A stretch of 64,000 nucleotides of DNA from JAIQFF01 sp963788505 (GCA_963788505.1 CAWBGY010000009.1:1-64000), one strand, 5' to 3'. Shown: positions 47,782 through 56,811, counted from the first letter of the stretch. Notes: a model not told the origin generated them from the letters alone. Made by a program: numbers and translations.

Positions 47782-47815
47782 GAGCCGCATGCGCTAATGA
47801 GCGCTCGTGCGGATC
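47782..47815 (+). ncRNA. Group II intron domain V
   Basis: A 34-nt hairpin with the canonical layout: 9-nt outer arms beginning GAGCCG, a 2-nt bulge (TC) on the 3' side, a 5-bp inner stem and a 4-nt loop. One G-A mismatch replaces the usual third G-U pair. Confidence 0.75.
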
Positions 47816-47957
47816 CGCGCGGGGGGCGATCAGCAATGGTCGTCCCTACCGCGACCCAACAACCCCCGGGCCGACCCTCCGCCTAGCCCAAGCCGGAGTG
47901 ATTGGTGTAATCTGATTTCGTCAACAACCCTCAGCATCGCTGCCGAGAATTGTCGGA

Positions 47958-48728
47958 TCACACAGGAGGACGTCTTAATCTGAATTCGGCAGCAAGGTTG
48001 CCGAGATCGGGGAATATGTCGCCCTTGCGGAACCCACATAAGTCGATTTCGAACGCCACCTGCCTAATGTACTGCGCTGGGATGGTGATCTGACTCAAGT
48101 AACGTTCCCACCTGCTGCGCTTATTAAGTGCCGTTTTATCCGAATGAATGGTAAAGCACCCTTGCTGAACGAACATTCGCACGTCCTTTTCAGCGGCCAT
48201 AGCGCAGAGAACCTTTCCGGTTTCGCGAGCACCGACGGTGAATGCTGGTTCTAGCATCTTCTTACACATGTGAGCGTCTATGGATGGTGTGATTGGGCCG
48301 AAACCCTCAACTTTATTCAACACATGGGGGTCCAGAACCCAAATGACTGCGTCCGCAGGTTCGATGGAACGCTCGTATATGTAGCTCTCTACGGCAAAAT
48401 AGGCCGCTACTAAGGGCGAGCGCGTCCAGTCGAGCAATCTCGTCGGAAGCCCATAGTGCTGCATTAGACTCAGCCATGTAGCGCTGTCGTCGTACTGCGG
48501 CAAGGACTGGTGTCGAGTCGAAGCGCGTGCGCGAAAACGGTTCGTAAAATTGCGTTCATTCTCGGGCTTGTATTCCCGCCATATAGTAGGCTGGACGTGC
48601 CAAGTGGCCGACCGCTGTCCTCGATACCAAAGAATCTGCCCGTCCAGCGCAACACGCGCTTTGAGGTGATGAATCAGTTCACCTACATTTCTGGCGATTT
48701 GACGATCCTTGCTTGCCGAGTCCGTCAT
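47958..48728 (-). CDS. FRG-domain protein
   Basis: About 256 residues from MTDSASKDRQIA; the frame is open to 48800, but this start gives the usual N-terminus. The FRG domain signature is clear: ILWYRGQRSATWHVQPTIWR near residue 30 and LMQHYGLPTRLLDWTRSPLV near 85, followed by AAYFAVESY. Biochemical function of the domain is not established. FRG proteins are frequent in mobile and defence-rich regions, and this one lies beside an integrase and a group II intron. No second domain is visible. Confidence 0.85.
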   Translation of the reverse strand: MTDSASKDRQIARNVGELIHHLKARVALDGQILWYRGQRSATWHVQPTIWREYKPENERNFTNRFRARASTRHQSLPQYDDSATWLSLMQHYGLPTRLLDWTRSPLVAAYFAVESYIYERSIEPADAVIWVLDPHVLNKVEGFGPITPSIDAHMCKKMLEPAFTVGARETGKVLCAMAAEKDVRMFVQQGCFTIHSDKTALNKRSRWERYLSQITIPAQYIRQVAFEIDLCGFRKGDIFPDLGNLAAEFRLRRPPV

Positions 48729-49031
48729 TGCTCTTGGTGCTCTAGATTTCAGAATACCTCTGACTGACTTCCGATAGTTGGCGAACAATCGCGATTCCAC
48801 TCACCCCCCCCGACTCGGATACCAGTCTGTGTCCGATACCTGGGGTCTCGCCAAGGTTGTCCGCAAGGTCGAGTTCAAGCTACTACAGTTTATAAACGGC
48901 CCCAAGCTGATGAATCGTAATGTAACAGCGGCAAGTCTTTCGCGTGCTGAGACCTGCTTCGAATCTAGCGATCCGGCGTCGTAATGTAACACGCAAAAAT
49001 TTTGGAGAGCATCGTCTCCGGCTGGAAAGTC

Positions 49032-50189
49032 TCACTTCCCGTCAGCCGTGTCGCCAGTCGCAGCGGCTTCGAGGAGCTTGATTCCCTTCAACAGAGCCTC
49101 GGGGATCGCCTTGACGTATTTGTCGGTAGTGACAGCGATGTTCTTGTGGCGGAGGAGTTCCTTCGCAGCGAGAGCGTCCCCGGTCAACTGCGTCAGTATC
49201 GTCGCTGCCCCACGTCGGCCTGCATAGAGCGTTTTCCATTCAATCTTTTTCGCAGCGAGTGTCGGAACAATCGTTCGCCCGATGACGCTCCTCAAATCGA
49301 CAGGCTTACCCTTCGCATTTGGAAAGAGCCAACCTTCGACAGGATTGCCACGCTTCGCACGCCACAGATTGAGCGGGATGAGCACGGGTGCAATCAACGG
49401 GAGTGATGCGACAGATGATGTCGTCTTGGTCTCACCAATGACGTTGCGGGCCACAGCACGACGGATGTGAATCCACCGCAAGCCTTGGTCGTCTGCCACG
49501 GAGTCGACATCCTCCCAGCGGAGACCTTGAATCTCTCCGGGCCGAAGTCCGAGGAAGAATGAGAGAGCGACGATCAACTGACAATCGACGTGCTCGACGA
49601 GAGCACTGATGATGTCTTCAGCCTCTTCAAGCGTGTAGTGAGCCGTCTCGCCGGGTTCCTTAGTCTTCCCGAGCACCTTGACATCGTGCCACGGGTTGGA
49701 CTCGATGACACCGACGTTGACCGCGTGGGTGAAGATGCCGGACGCAAGAGATCGGATGTGATGAATCGTCGCCCGACCGAGTTTCTTCGCAAGGGACGTG
49801 AGGAACAGACTCCCCATGTGCGTCTTGTAATCCTTCAACGCTGTCGTGCCGAAGTGAATGCTCAGATGCTGGCCCCAAATTTGTTTGTAGCCGTGAACCG
49901 TCGAGGCTCGGAGATTCTCCTCCGCGAAGGGCAGGTACGTCTTCTCCCAGAAGGCTGCAATGGTCTGGTCGTTGACCGGAGCAGCGTTCGAATTCACGGT
50001 GTCCATGTGCTCGGCGGCTTTCTGCTTCACCGCCTTGCACGTCCGGCTGTGGTATTTGTCGTCCTTGCCGCAGAGGCGATAAGAGCGTTGCACCCGAGTC
50101 GCCTTACCGTCTACAATCGCGGGGACGTAGTAACGAACGAAAAATGCACCTGATGCTTCATAGATGTGACCAGACTGGTATCTGCCCAT
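49032..50189 (-). CDS. Tyrosine recombinase/integrase
   Basis: 385 residues from MGRYQSGHIYEASGAFFVRY; this ATG follows GGGAGGGCAC, so the longer open start at 50225 is not used. N-terminal SAM-like core-binding domain (TYLPFAEENLRASTVHGYKQ). Catalytic blocks: Arg in FFLGLRPGEIQGL, Lys in ETKTTSSVASLPL, Arg in YAGRRGAATIL, His in ELLRHKNIAVTTDKYVK with the nucleophile Tyr near the end. The first residue of the usual HxxR box is Tyr instead of His. It is divergent from the tRNA-Ser and the second recombinase, and is the likely integrase of the element to its left. Confidence 0.88.
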   Translation of the reverse strand: MGRYQSGHIYEASGAFFVRYYVPAIVDGKATRVQRSYRLCGKDDKYHSRTCKAVKQKAAEHMDTVNSNAAPVNDQTIAAFWEKTYLPFAEENLRASTVHGYKQIWGQHLSIHFGTTALKDYKTHMGSLFLTSLAKKLGRATIHHIRSLASGIFTHAVNVGVIESNPWHDVKVLGKTKEPGETAHYTLEEAEDIISALVEHVDCQLIVALSFFLGLRPGEIQGLRWEDVDSVADDQGLRWIHIRRAVARNVIGETKTTSSVASLPLIAPVLIPLNLWRAKRGNPVEGWLFPNAKGKPVDLRSVIGRTIVPTLAAKKIEWKTLYAGRRGAATILTQLTGDALAAKELLRHKNIAVTTDKYVKAIPEALLKGIKLLEAAATGDTADGK

Positions 50190-50280
50190 GTGCCCTCCCA
50201 AGGACAGCGTCAGAATACCAATCATGCAGCAAAAATGCAGTAAATCTTAGGTAACCATAGTAAGTTGTTTGTTTTCAATC

Positions 50281-50374
<94 letters not shown>

Positions 50375-50468
50375 GTCCTTAGTTATCTAGCAGTTGCAAG
50401 CTGGTGATACCTACACTGAGTCTACGGGGTGTACCTTTTTTGGTTGCCCCGCCAAGGAGCAGTGGGGT

Positions 50469-51932
50469 ATGGCCGAGCAATGGCGCGACATCACTAGGAC
50501 TGACGGCGTTTATCAAGCCTCCGATCTGGGGCACATTCGCAACACCCAAACCAGCAAGATTCTTCAGCCCGTCAAATTCAAGAACGGACGCCTGTACGTC
50601 ACGCTTTCTAGTGGCGGCTTCCAACGAAAATGCACGGTTCATGGTTTGGTCGCGGCCGCGTTTCTAGGCTCGTGTCCGCCCGAACACGAGGTCACCCACA
50701 AGAACGGCGATTACACAGACAACTCGGTCTCGAATCTTGAATACGTCACCCGGCGAGAAAATCAGAAGCGGTTCGTCCTTCGGGCCGGCGGGTATTCCGT
50801 CAATCTCACTAAACGGGTCCAAACTGCGCATGGCATGCGCTATCTACCTGTCGCCATTTCTCCCAATGGTCGCGTCAAGCCCGACGTGGTCTTGGTCAAT
50901 GGAGGTGAGGAGCGACACCCGGAAGGTGCGTATTACCTGGAATGGAGGGAAAACGGCAAGCGGGTACGTCTGTCGGTTGGGAAGGACGCAGCCGACGCTA
51001 GCACCAAACGGCAGCGTAAAGTATCCGAGCTTGATGCTCTGAACAATGGCGTGACCGTGGTGCCAGATGGGCAGAATGGGCACCGGTCACTCTCAGCCGC
51101 GGTCGCCGAGTTCCTCGACGAAACCAAGCTTGCCAAGAAGCCGAAAACCCACTCAGCCTACTCGACGGCTCTGAACTATTTTCTGGAGTCCTGCCCCAAA
51201 CTCCAAGTGGAAGACGTCGATCGCAAGGACCTCCTGAAGTTTTCTGCCTTCTTGCGCGATGAAAAAGAACAGTCCCCCCGCTCCGTCTACAACAAGTTCG
51301 AGATCGTGATGACGTTCCTGAAAGCCCAGGGCATCCGTGGCCAGGTGGGTAAGAACGACTGGCCACGATTTGTGGAGGAAGAACCCGAGGTGTACGAGAA
51401 AGAAGAACTCGACACCCTATTCGCAAAGTGTGATGCCAAGGAGCGACTCTGGTTTGAGTTCTTCTTGATGACGGGAATGCGTGAACAGGAGGTCATGCAC
51501 TGCTCTTGGGCAGACATCAATCTCGCGCGCGGCACGGTCACCGTGCGGTTCAAACCCGAATATGGGTTCAGCCCCAAGAATTACAAAGAACGCGAGATTC
51601 CCATCCCCGCAAAGCTCGTCTCGAGCCTGAAAGTGGAGAAGGAAAAACGCGAGAAGTCTTGTGGGCTGGTCTTCCCAACCGCCGGCTGCCGACCCAAACT
51701 CGATTTCTTGGACATCCTGAAAGCGGTTGCCGAGCGGGCCAAACTCGACAAAGCAAAGTTTTGGCTCCATAAGTTCCGGGCAACTTTTGCGACGTGGTCG
51801 TTGTGGGCGGGAGTTGATCTACGTACGGTGCAGCAGTGGCTCGGGCACTCGGATATGGAGAGCACGATGCGATATCTGAAGCCATCTCAGAGCCAGAAGG
51901 TGCGAGAGAAGGTGAACGAGATCTTCGCGTAG
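50469..51932 (+). CDS. NUMOD4/HNH homing-endonuclease-like domain fused to a tyrosine recombinase
   Basis: 487 residues from ATG 50469, which follows AAGGAGCAGTGGGGT. Residues 4-50 read as NUMOD4 (EQWRDITRTDGVYQASDLGH, GRLYVTLSSGG). Residues 57-102 read as an HNH_3 nuclease (VHGLVAAAFLG, HEVTHKNGDYTDNSVSNLEY with H77, N79, N85, N89). From about 108 it continues, without a stop, as an acidobacterial-type integrase (GRVKPDVVLVNGGEERHPEG, AYYLEWRENGKRVRL, core binding at 190-280, then R338, H434-R437, H460 and Y469). All recombinase residues are present. It is next to tRNA-Ser. It probably integrates an element, and the HNH part may cut or find the empty site (inference). Confidence 0.85.
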   Translation: MAEQWRDITRTDGVYQASDLGHIRNTQTSKILQPVKFKNGRLYVTLSSGGFQRKCTVHGLVAAAFLGSCPPEHEVTHKNGDYTDNSVSNLEYVTRRENQKRFVLRAGGYSVNLTKRVQTAHGMRYLPVAISPNGRVKPDVVLVNGGEERHPEGAYYLEWRENGKRVRLSVGKDAADASTKRQRKVSELDALNNGVTVVPDGQNGHRSLSAAVAEFLDETKLAKKPKTHSAYSTALNYFLESCPKLQVEDVDRKDLLKFSAFLRDEKEQSPRSVYNKFEIVMTFLKAQGIRGQVGKNDWPRFVEEEPEVYEKEELDTLFAKCDAKERLWFEFFLMTGMREQEVMHCSWADINLARGTVTVRFKPEYGFSPKNYKEREIPIPAKLVSSLKVEKEKREKSCGLVFPTAGCRPKLDFLDILKAVAERAKLDKAKFWLHKFRATFATWSLWAGVDLRTVQQWLGHSDMESTMRYLKPSQSQKVREKVNEIFA

Positions 51933-52183
51933 AAGGCCCACCAGGTCTTACAACAATTACTTCCGGCTGGCCGTCATTTCGGAGCAATCCGGAACCGTCA
52001 GGGCGACTCCGGCCAATCACTTCAGCTATGCGGACTTCCTGTTACCAATCTGGCCAACTTCCTCGAAGCCCGTTTCTGGATAACTTCCGGTTGGCCGACG
52101 ATTCGCCCGGAACCTCGGGATTCGCGTTCCAAGTCCGGAAACAGCATCCACTTACTTCATCTGGTTCTCGAGGAAAGACGTCC
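51933..52183. other. Intergenic, no recognised gene
   Basis: Between the recombinase stop and the acr3 stop. A short imperfect repeat (ACTTCCGGCTGGCCG near 51958 and ACTTCCGGTTGGCCG near 52082) is the only structure seen. I find no copy of the tRNA-Ser 3' end that would mark attR. Confidence 0.35.
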
Positions 52184-53269
52184 CTACTTGGCAGTGGCCG
52201 AACAAACCGAGTCGATAGCGACCGCTTCGGGGTTGGGGAAATAATGACGTTGAAAGTAGAGGGCCACGTTGACGAGTGCGACCATGACAGGTACTTCTAC
52301 CAGTGGCCCAATGACAGCCGCGAATGCAGCTCCCGAGTTGATGCCAAATACCGACACCGCGACTGCGATCGCCAGTTCAAAGTTGTTAGATGCGGCCGTG
52401 AATGCCAGTGTGGTGGTCTTGGAATAGTCCGCGCCCAATTTCTTGCCCATGTAAAAGGACACCAGAAACATCAGCACGAAGTAAATCAAGAGCGGCACGG
52501 CGATGCGCAGGACGTCCAAGGGCAGACGAACGATGTACCCACCTTTCAGAGAGAACATCACCACAATCGTGAATAGCAGGGCAATCAGTGTCAGCGGGCT
52601 GACACGGGGAACGAAGTTCCGGTTATACCAATCCTGCCCTTTAGAACGAACCAATGCGGTACGAGTCAGAAATCCGGCGAGAAACGGGACTCCTAGATAA
52701 ATCAAAACACTCTTTGCAATCTCTGCTATCGACACATTAACGATGGTGCTCCGAAGGCCGAGCCTGGCGGGGAGAACCGTAATGAAAACCCAGGCGTAGA
52801 GCGAGTAGAAAAAGACCTGGAAGAGAGAATTGAAGGCCACCAGGCCAGCCGCATATTCCGTATCGCCTCGCGCCAGTTCGTTCCACACGATGACCATCGC
52901 GATGCAACGCGCGAGACCGATCATGATCAACCCAGCCATGTATTCCGGGTATCCGCGCAGGAAGACAATGGCGAGAACAAACATCAGAATCGGCCCGACA
53001 ACCCAGTTCTGCACGAGTGAAAGGCCGAGCACGCGCTTGTTGCGAAAGACCTCATGCAGTTCCTCATATCGCACCTTCGTGAAAGGTGGATACATCATCA
53101 AAATCAATCCCGCTGCAATCGGAATGGAAGTCGTCCCGACGTTAAAGCGATTCAGAAACGGTACAACTCCGGGCACAAGCCAGCCCAATACAACGCCCGC
53201 GACCATAGCGGCGAAGATCCACGCGGTCAGATAACGATCCAGAAAACTGAGACGACTGGTTGCCTTCAT
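52184..53269 (-). CDS. acr3: Arsenite efflux permease, ACR3 family
   Basis: 361 residues, ten hydrophobic helices. Family blocks: SLVQNWVVGPILMFVLAIVF, then GLIMIGLARCIAMVIVWNEL with the conserved Cys, TALVRSKGQDWYNRNF-type loop, and TTTLAFTAASNNFELAIAVA. It exports As(III) across the inner membrane using the proton gradient. It is the last gene of a four-gene minus-strand ars unit (arsR, arsM, arsC, acr3), with a 61-nt gap to the arsC stop. Confidence 0.93.
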   Translation of the reverse strand: MKATSRLSFLDRYLTAWIFAAMVAGVVLGWLVPGVVPFLNRFNVGTTSIPIAAGLILMMYPPFTKVRYEELHEVFRNKRVLGLSLVQNWVVGPILMFVLAIVFLRGYPEYMAGLIMIGLARCIAMVIVWNELARGDTEYAAGLVAFNSLFQVFFYSLYAWVFITVLPARLGLRSTIVNVSIAEIAKSVLIYLGVPFLAGFLTRTALVRSKGQDWYNRNFVPRVSPLTLIALLFTIVVMFSLKGGYIVRLPLDVLRIAVPLLIYFVLMFLVSFYMGKKLGADYSKTTTLAFTAASNNFELAIAVAVSVFGINSGAAFAAVIGPLVEVPVMVALVNVALYFQRHYFPNPEAVAIDSVCSATAK

Positions 53270-53330
53270 GTGGCGATCCCTATGTGTTCGGCGAGCCCAC
53301 CGAAGCGCAGGCTCTTGAGAACAGATGTTG

Positions 53331-53843
53331 CTATTCGCTGGTGACGGGTCTCATCGTTTGACCGATATTGTCAAGCTCCCTCTTGAGTGCAAGACTGTCC
53401 AGACTCTTAAGGGGAAGGCAGAGGAATAAACTGATTCTGCGATCCAGGATAAAAAACGCCTCGCGAAACGCCCGTTCCACCTCTGCTTCGCTCCCGTAAA
53501 CTGCCGCCGGGTCGGGAACGCCCCAATGCGCGGTCATCGGCTGCCCGGGCCAGATTGGGCAGACCTCTTTCGCCGCGTTGTCGCAAACCGTAAAAACAAA
53601 GTCGAGCTTCGGGGAGCCAGGCAGAGAGAATTCATCCCATGCCTTGCTGCGCAGACCCTCGGTTGGTAAGTGCGCCATTTCGAGCTGTCTCAAGGCTTCC
53701 GGTCGGACAGCTCCTGAGGGATGGCTTCCGGCGCTGTGGCCGGTGAAATTAGGCCTGCCTTTGAAGTTTAGAATTGCCTCGGCCATGATCGAGCGTGCGG
53801 AATTGCCCGTGCACAGGAACAAAACGTTGTAGTGTCCTTGCAT
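53331..53843 (-). CDS. arsC: Arsenate reductase, thioredoxin-coupled (low-MW phosphatase fold)
   Basis: 170 residues from MQGHYNVLFLCTGNSARSIM; this ATG follows TAGGAGAGAACAGT. The P-loop CTGNSAR carries the nucleophile Cys and the Arg. The two downstream Cys used in the disulphide relay are in FTVCDNAAKEVCPIWPG, and HWGVPDPAAV has the general-acid Asp. It reduces As(V) to As(III) for export by ACR3 or methylation by ArsM. It starts 12 nt past the arsM stop. Confidence 0.92.
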   Translation of the reverse strand: MQGHYNVLFLCTGNSARSIMAEAILNFKGRPNFTGHSAGSHPSGAVRPEALRQLEMAHLPTEGLRSKAWDEFSLPGSPKLDFVFTVCDNAAKEVCPIWPGQPMTAHWGVPDPAAVYGSEAEVERAFREAFFILDRRISLFLCLPLKSLDSLALKRELDNIGQTMRPVTSE

Positions 53844-53854
53844 ACTGTTCTCTC

Positions 53855-54712
53855 CTAGTTGCAGCAGGTCGGTCCGCAGCACGCTTTCGCTCCTGCGTTT
53901 GCGGGCTTGACGGCCCGAACGAAGGCGCTCAGGAATTTGCCATCTACCTCCGGTGCAATCGCGTCGACATCGACGCCAGCCGCCGAGAGAAATTCACGCG
54001 CATCTTCTGCCCGATAAATTCGCGTTGGCTCGATGTCGATTTGCTCAAAACCCGCTGCGGAGAGTTTGCTGCGATATTCGTCATCTCCGAGGGCCCCTGC
54101 CACACACCCAACCCACAGGAGCACGCTTTGGCGGATTTCTGGCGCGACTGCGCCTCGGGTAACGACATCGGAAACCGCAATGCGCCCGCCCGGTTTCAGC
54201 ACACGAAACGCTTCTCGCAATACACGGTCTTTATCCGCCGACAGGTTGATCACACAATTCGAGATAACCACGTCGACCGAGTTGTCCGGCAGAGGGATGT
54301 GCTCGATCTCGCCTTTCAGGAACTCGACGTTCTCAGCGCCCGCTTTGCGCCTGTTCTCATTGGCAAGCGCCAGCATCTCGTCTGTCATATCGAGACCGTA
54401 TGCCTTGCCGGTGGGCCCAACCCGTTTTGCAGAGAGTAGGACATCGACACCACCGCCGGAGCCGAGATCGAGAACGACTTCTCCTGCTTTCAGTTTCGCC
54501 AAAGCGGTTGGATTTCCACATCCTAACGAGGCGAGCATGGCCTCCTCGGGAACTTGGCCCGCCTGGGAGGAGTCGTACAGATTGGAAGTGATCGGGTCGC
54601 AGCCTAACCCGCTTGCGGTGGCTCCACAGCAACTACTTCCGCCACTCTTCACGCGCAAGGCTGCCTGGCCATACTTTTCTTTGACTACGTCCTTAATATC
54701 GGTACTGCTCAT
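53855..54712 (-). CDS. arsM: Arsenite methyltransferase
   Basis: 285 residues, ATG after AGGAGAAGGAGTCACC. SAM-binding motif I VLDLGSGGGVDVLLSAKRVG. The Cys residues needed to hold As(III) are seen at VVISNCVINLSADKDRV and in LLWVGCVAGAL; an extra CCGA near residue 28 and a Cys-rich tail (ACCGPTCCN) are present. It methylates arsenite stepwise to volatile or less retained forms in the cytoplasm. It starts 14 nt past the arsR stop, so the two are tightly coupled. Confidence 0.92.
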   Translation of the reverse strand: MSSTDIKDVVKEKYGQAALRVKSGGSSCCGATASGLGCDPITSNLYDSSQAGQVPEEAMLASLGCGNPTALAKLKAGEVVLDLGSGGGVDVLLSAKRVGPTGKAYGLDMTDEMLALANENRRKAGAENVEFLKGEIEHIPLPDNSVDVVISNCVINLSADKDRVLREAFRVLKPGGRIAVSDVVTRGAVAPEIRQSVLLWVGCVAGALGDDEYRSKLSAAGFEQIDIEPTRIYRAEDAREFLSAAGVDVDAIAPEVDGKFLSAFVRAVKPANAGAKACCGPTCCN

Positions 54713-54726
54713 GGTGACTCCTTCTC

Positions 54727-55083
54727 CTATTTACAAAGCTGAACGATATTTTGCGGTTTGACTGCTTTGTTTCGAGTGCAGCATTCGGCATAGAGGAATT
54801 GCAGAAGTTCCTGGAGCGCCTCCGTGTTGGCCGTGTACCGCAAGAAAGTACTCTCGCGGCGGACGTTCACGAGCCCTTCATTCTTCAGCTTTTCCAGGTG
54901 GTGCGAAAGCGTGGAGTTCGGAATGTCCAACTCCGACTGGATATGGCCTACGACCAAGCCGTCGGGATGCGCGGATAGCAGCAATTGCATGATGCGAAGG
55001 CGTGGTTCGGTGCCCATCGCGGAGAGCATCTCGGCGTACTTTGCCACGTGCTCGGTGTTTTTCTTGACTGATGCTACTGGCAT
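54727..55083 (-). CDS. arsR: ArsR-family metalloregulator
   Basis: 118 residues from MPVASVKKNTEHVAKYAEML; the open frame to 55233 above it is not family-like. Winged helix: MGTEPRLRIMQLLLSAHPDG, IPNSTLSHHLEKLKNEGLV, RRESTFLRYTANTEALQEL. A CC pair (YAECCTRNK) near the C-terminus could bind As(III), as in the subgroup with C-terminal Cys residues. It represses the ars unit until As(III) is bound. The candidate operator directly touches its start codon. Confidence 0.9.
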   Translation of the reverse strand: MPVASVKKNTEHVAKYAEMLSAMGTEPRLRIMQLLLSAHPDGLVVGHIQSELDIPNSTLSHHLEKLKNEGLVNVRRESTFLRYTANTEALQELLQFLYAECCTRNKAVKPQNIVQLCK

Positions 55084-55084
55084 G

Positions 55085-55102
55085 TTTCGATAATTGCAGA
55101 AA
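55085..55102. promoter_or_regulatory. Candidate ArsR operator
   Basis: TTTCGATAATTGCAGAAA is an imperfect palindrome (TTTC, central AATT, GAAA; 12 of 18 positions symmetric). It ends 2 nt before the arsR start codon, a usual place for autoregulation. With that start there is no Shine-Dalgarno sequence, so the message may be leaderless. Confidence 0.4.
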
Positions 55103-55233
55103 TATGGGGTCGGCGTCAAGTAAATTCGGGATCGCTCCCAGATGACGGGCAATGCGGAAGTTATGCCCAGATGGACTCTCAATGACGCTGGCCAGAAGCC
55201 GGCTTCGAGGAGACCGCCGCTGGTCTCCGCCAA

Positions 55234-55552
55234 GCCCGTTTATCGTTACCGATCCGGTGAAATTTCCCACAAGCGGACTTGTGGGGACTAATGCTGTGTT
55301 CTCCAGCGGTTTTTGACTTCAAGCGTCGGCTAAGATGTTCCTGCATTGGAGGAGAGCTTCATACGGGCTTCAGAAAAGGACCGTCTGGCTGCTGAAGTGG
55401 GGGACTGCTGGCTGGATTTTGAGATGGCTCTTTCGGACAAACGCAGATACCCAGTGCAACAGTAAATTAGGAGAACATTTTCGGGGCCGCTCCCCTTAAG
55501 GGACGCTCGCGGGAGGCCTGCTGCTCTTGCACGTCCAGGATTGAATGGCTTG
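55234..55552. other. Intergenic, no recognised gene
   Basis: Between the ars unit and the GH2 remnant. No domain-bearing frame or clear promoter was found. Confidence 0.35.
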
Positions 55553-56623
55553 CTATTCAGGACGCTTCATTGGCTCCATGCGGAACTTGTAGCGATATTC
55601 TCGTGTTGCCGCGAGTCTGTATTTCGGCAAAGGACGTGCACCCCAGCCGTCGTCCCCGCCCACGCCCATCTGCCGGTAATCGATATTGACCGTGATGTCC
55701 TTGGAGAACTCAATCTCGGAAGGGTGCCGATGACCGTGTACTCCCGAGGGAGCAAAGTGGTCGAGTTCCGTCATGCGGAACGGCCACGCACTGAAGTCAA
55801 ATTGAGGCAGGCCCGTGATCTTCCAGACCTCGCCACGCCCGTTGGTGAAGGTGACCCAGCGGACGTCGGTGCGGTTTCCGGTTTCCTGCGGCTTGAGATA
55901 GGGGAACCACATATCGTCGACTGTTGCGGAATAGCGGCTCACTGGTGAACCTGTCTTGCGATCCCAGTAGTTTTCGCCAGGGCCGTGCCCGAACCAGGCA
56001 ATGTTCTTGAACTCGCCTGGAATCTGAAATTGGGTACCTACTCGAGGCAAGTCTGGCAAATCACCCCTGGGCGAGAGAACGCTCTCAAGCTCGATCGAAC
56101 CGTCACCGTAAACCTCGTATTGATACTCCAGGATCGACTCGGCCGCAGGCACGGCCAACTGCACTTCCATCCAGACCAATTGTGGCTGCGGCTGCTTGTA
56201 TGCGATTGCCTTAACCGTGGAGTTCGGTCCCGCATCACGCCAGACCGCCAGTTTCTGGGACATGCCGTATCCGTTGTCGTCGGCGGTCGGCGGGCGCCAG
56301 TAATTCGCCCTGATCCCTCCGTTGAGCAGTTCCTTCCCAGACAGCACATACGATTCCAGTCGTCCCGAGCCTTTGCTGATCTTGGCCGTGAAGCGTCCAG
56401 TTGAAATCGCGTACTGCGACTCCGATTCCGTGACGCGCAGCGCCGGCATGGCAGCAAGGTCAGGGGATGTTACGGGGACAGTGGAATTCGGCATTTCCAA
56501 TTGCTCGAACGCCACAATATGGCCCGCTGGCGCCCAGGATGAATCGGCAGCAAGCGCAAATTCTGTCTTCAGGAAGTACTCCGCTCCCGGCTTCGGCGAG
56601 TAAGTTCCCCGCGTCTTCCGCAC
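55553..56623 (-). pseudogene. Beta-galactosidase (GH2/LacZ) C-terminal part only
   Basis: 356 residues carrying the LacZ domain 5 (Bgal_small_N): ISKGSGRLESYVLSGKELLN, IRANYWRPPTADDNGYG, RVGTQFQIPGEFKNIAWFGH, GPGENYWDRKTGSPVSRYSA, FSAWPFRMTELDHFA, KDITVNIDYRQMGVGGDDGW. A full enzyme has about 1000 residues with sugar-binding, immunoglobulin-like and catalytic barrel domains upstream; here only 190 nt separate the start from the next gene, so those domains and both catalytic Glu are absent. The fragment itself has no stops, which suggests recent loss. Confidence 0.85.
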
Positions 56624-56811
56624 ACCAAATTTCTCCGCACGCGGTAATTCCGATCAACCCTTGGATTCCTTTTCATTAACGTCACGGGGCCAAATGGGCG
56701 CGGTGTTGTTCGAAGGATCATCGCAGTCTCTGCTGAACAAAACCTCGATAAATGGACGGAGATTGGGAGGGATGTCGTCGTCAGATAGGTTCGTTTTGGC
56801 CGGGACGCCCC

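Larger units (their letters stand above)
47203..47855 (+). mobile_element. Group II intron with internally deleted RT gene; domains V and VI kept
   Basis: The 5' end reads GTGCGCCGGGGTAAACCGG at 47203, like the GUGCG start of group II introns. Domain V is at 47782-47815: arms GAGCCGCAT and GTGCGGATC, inner stem GCGCT/AGCGC with an AATG loop, a TC bulge and the AGC triad. Domain VI follows at 47818-47853: CGCGG/CCGCG stem, bulged A at 47848. A 3' end in AC at 47854-47855 fits. Between them lies only the start of the reverse-transcriptase gene. Total length is about 650 nt against roughly 2-3 kb for a full intron. Orientation is plus, in the gap upstream of the minus-strand kinase. Confidence 0.7.

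Noticed and set aside
51958..52097. Direct repeats ACTTCCGGYTGGCCG as possible att sites
   Set aside because: Too short and unrelated to the tRNA-Ser 3' end.
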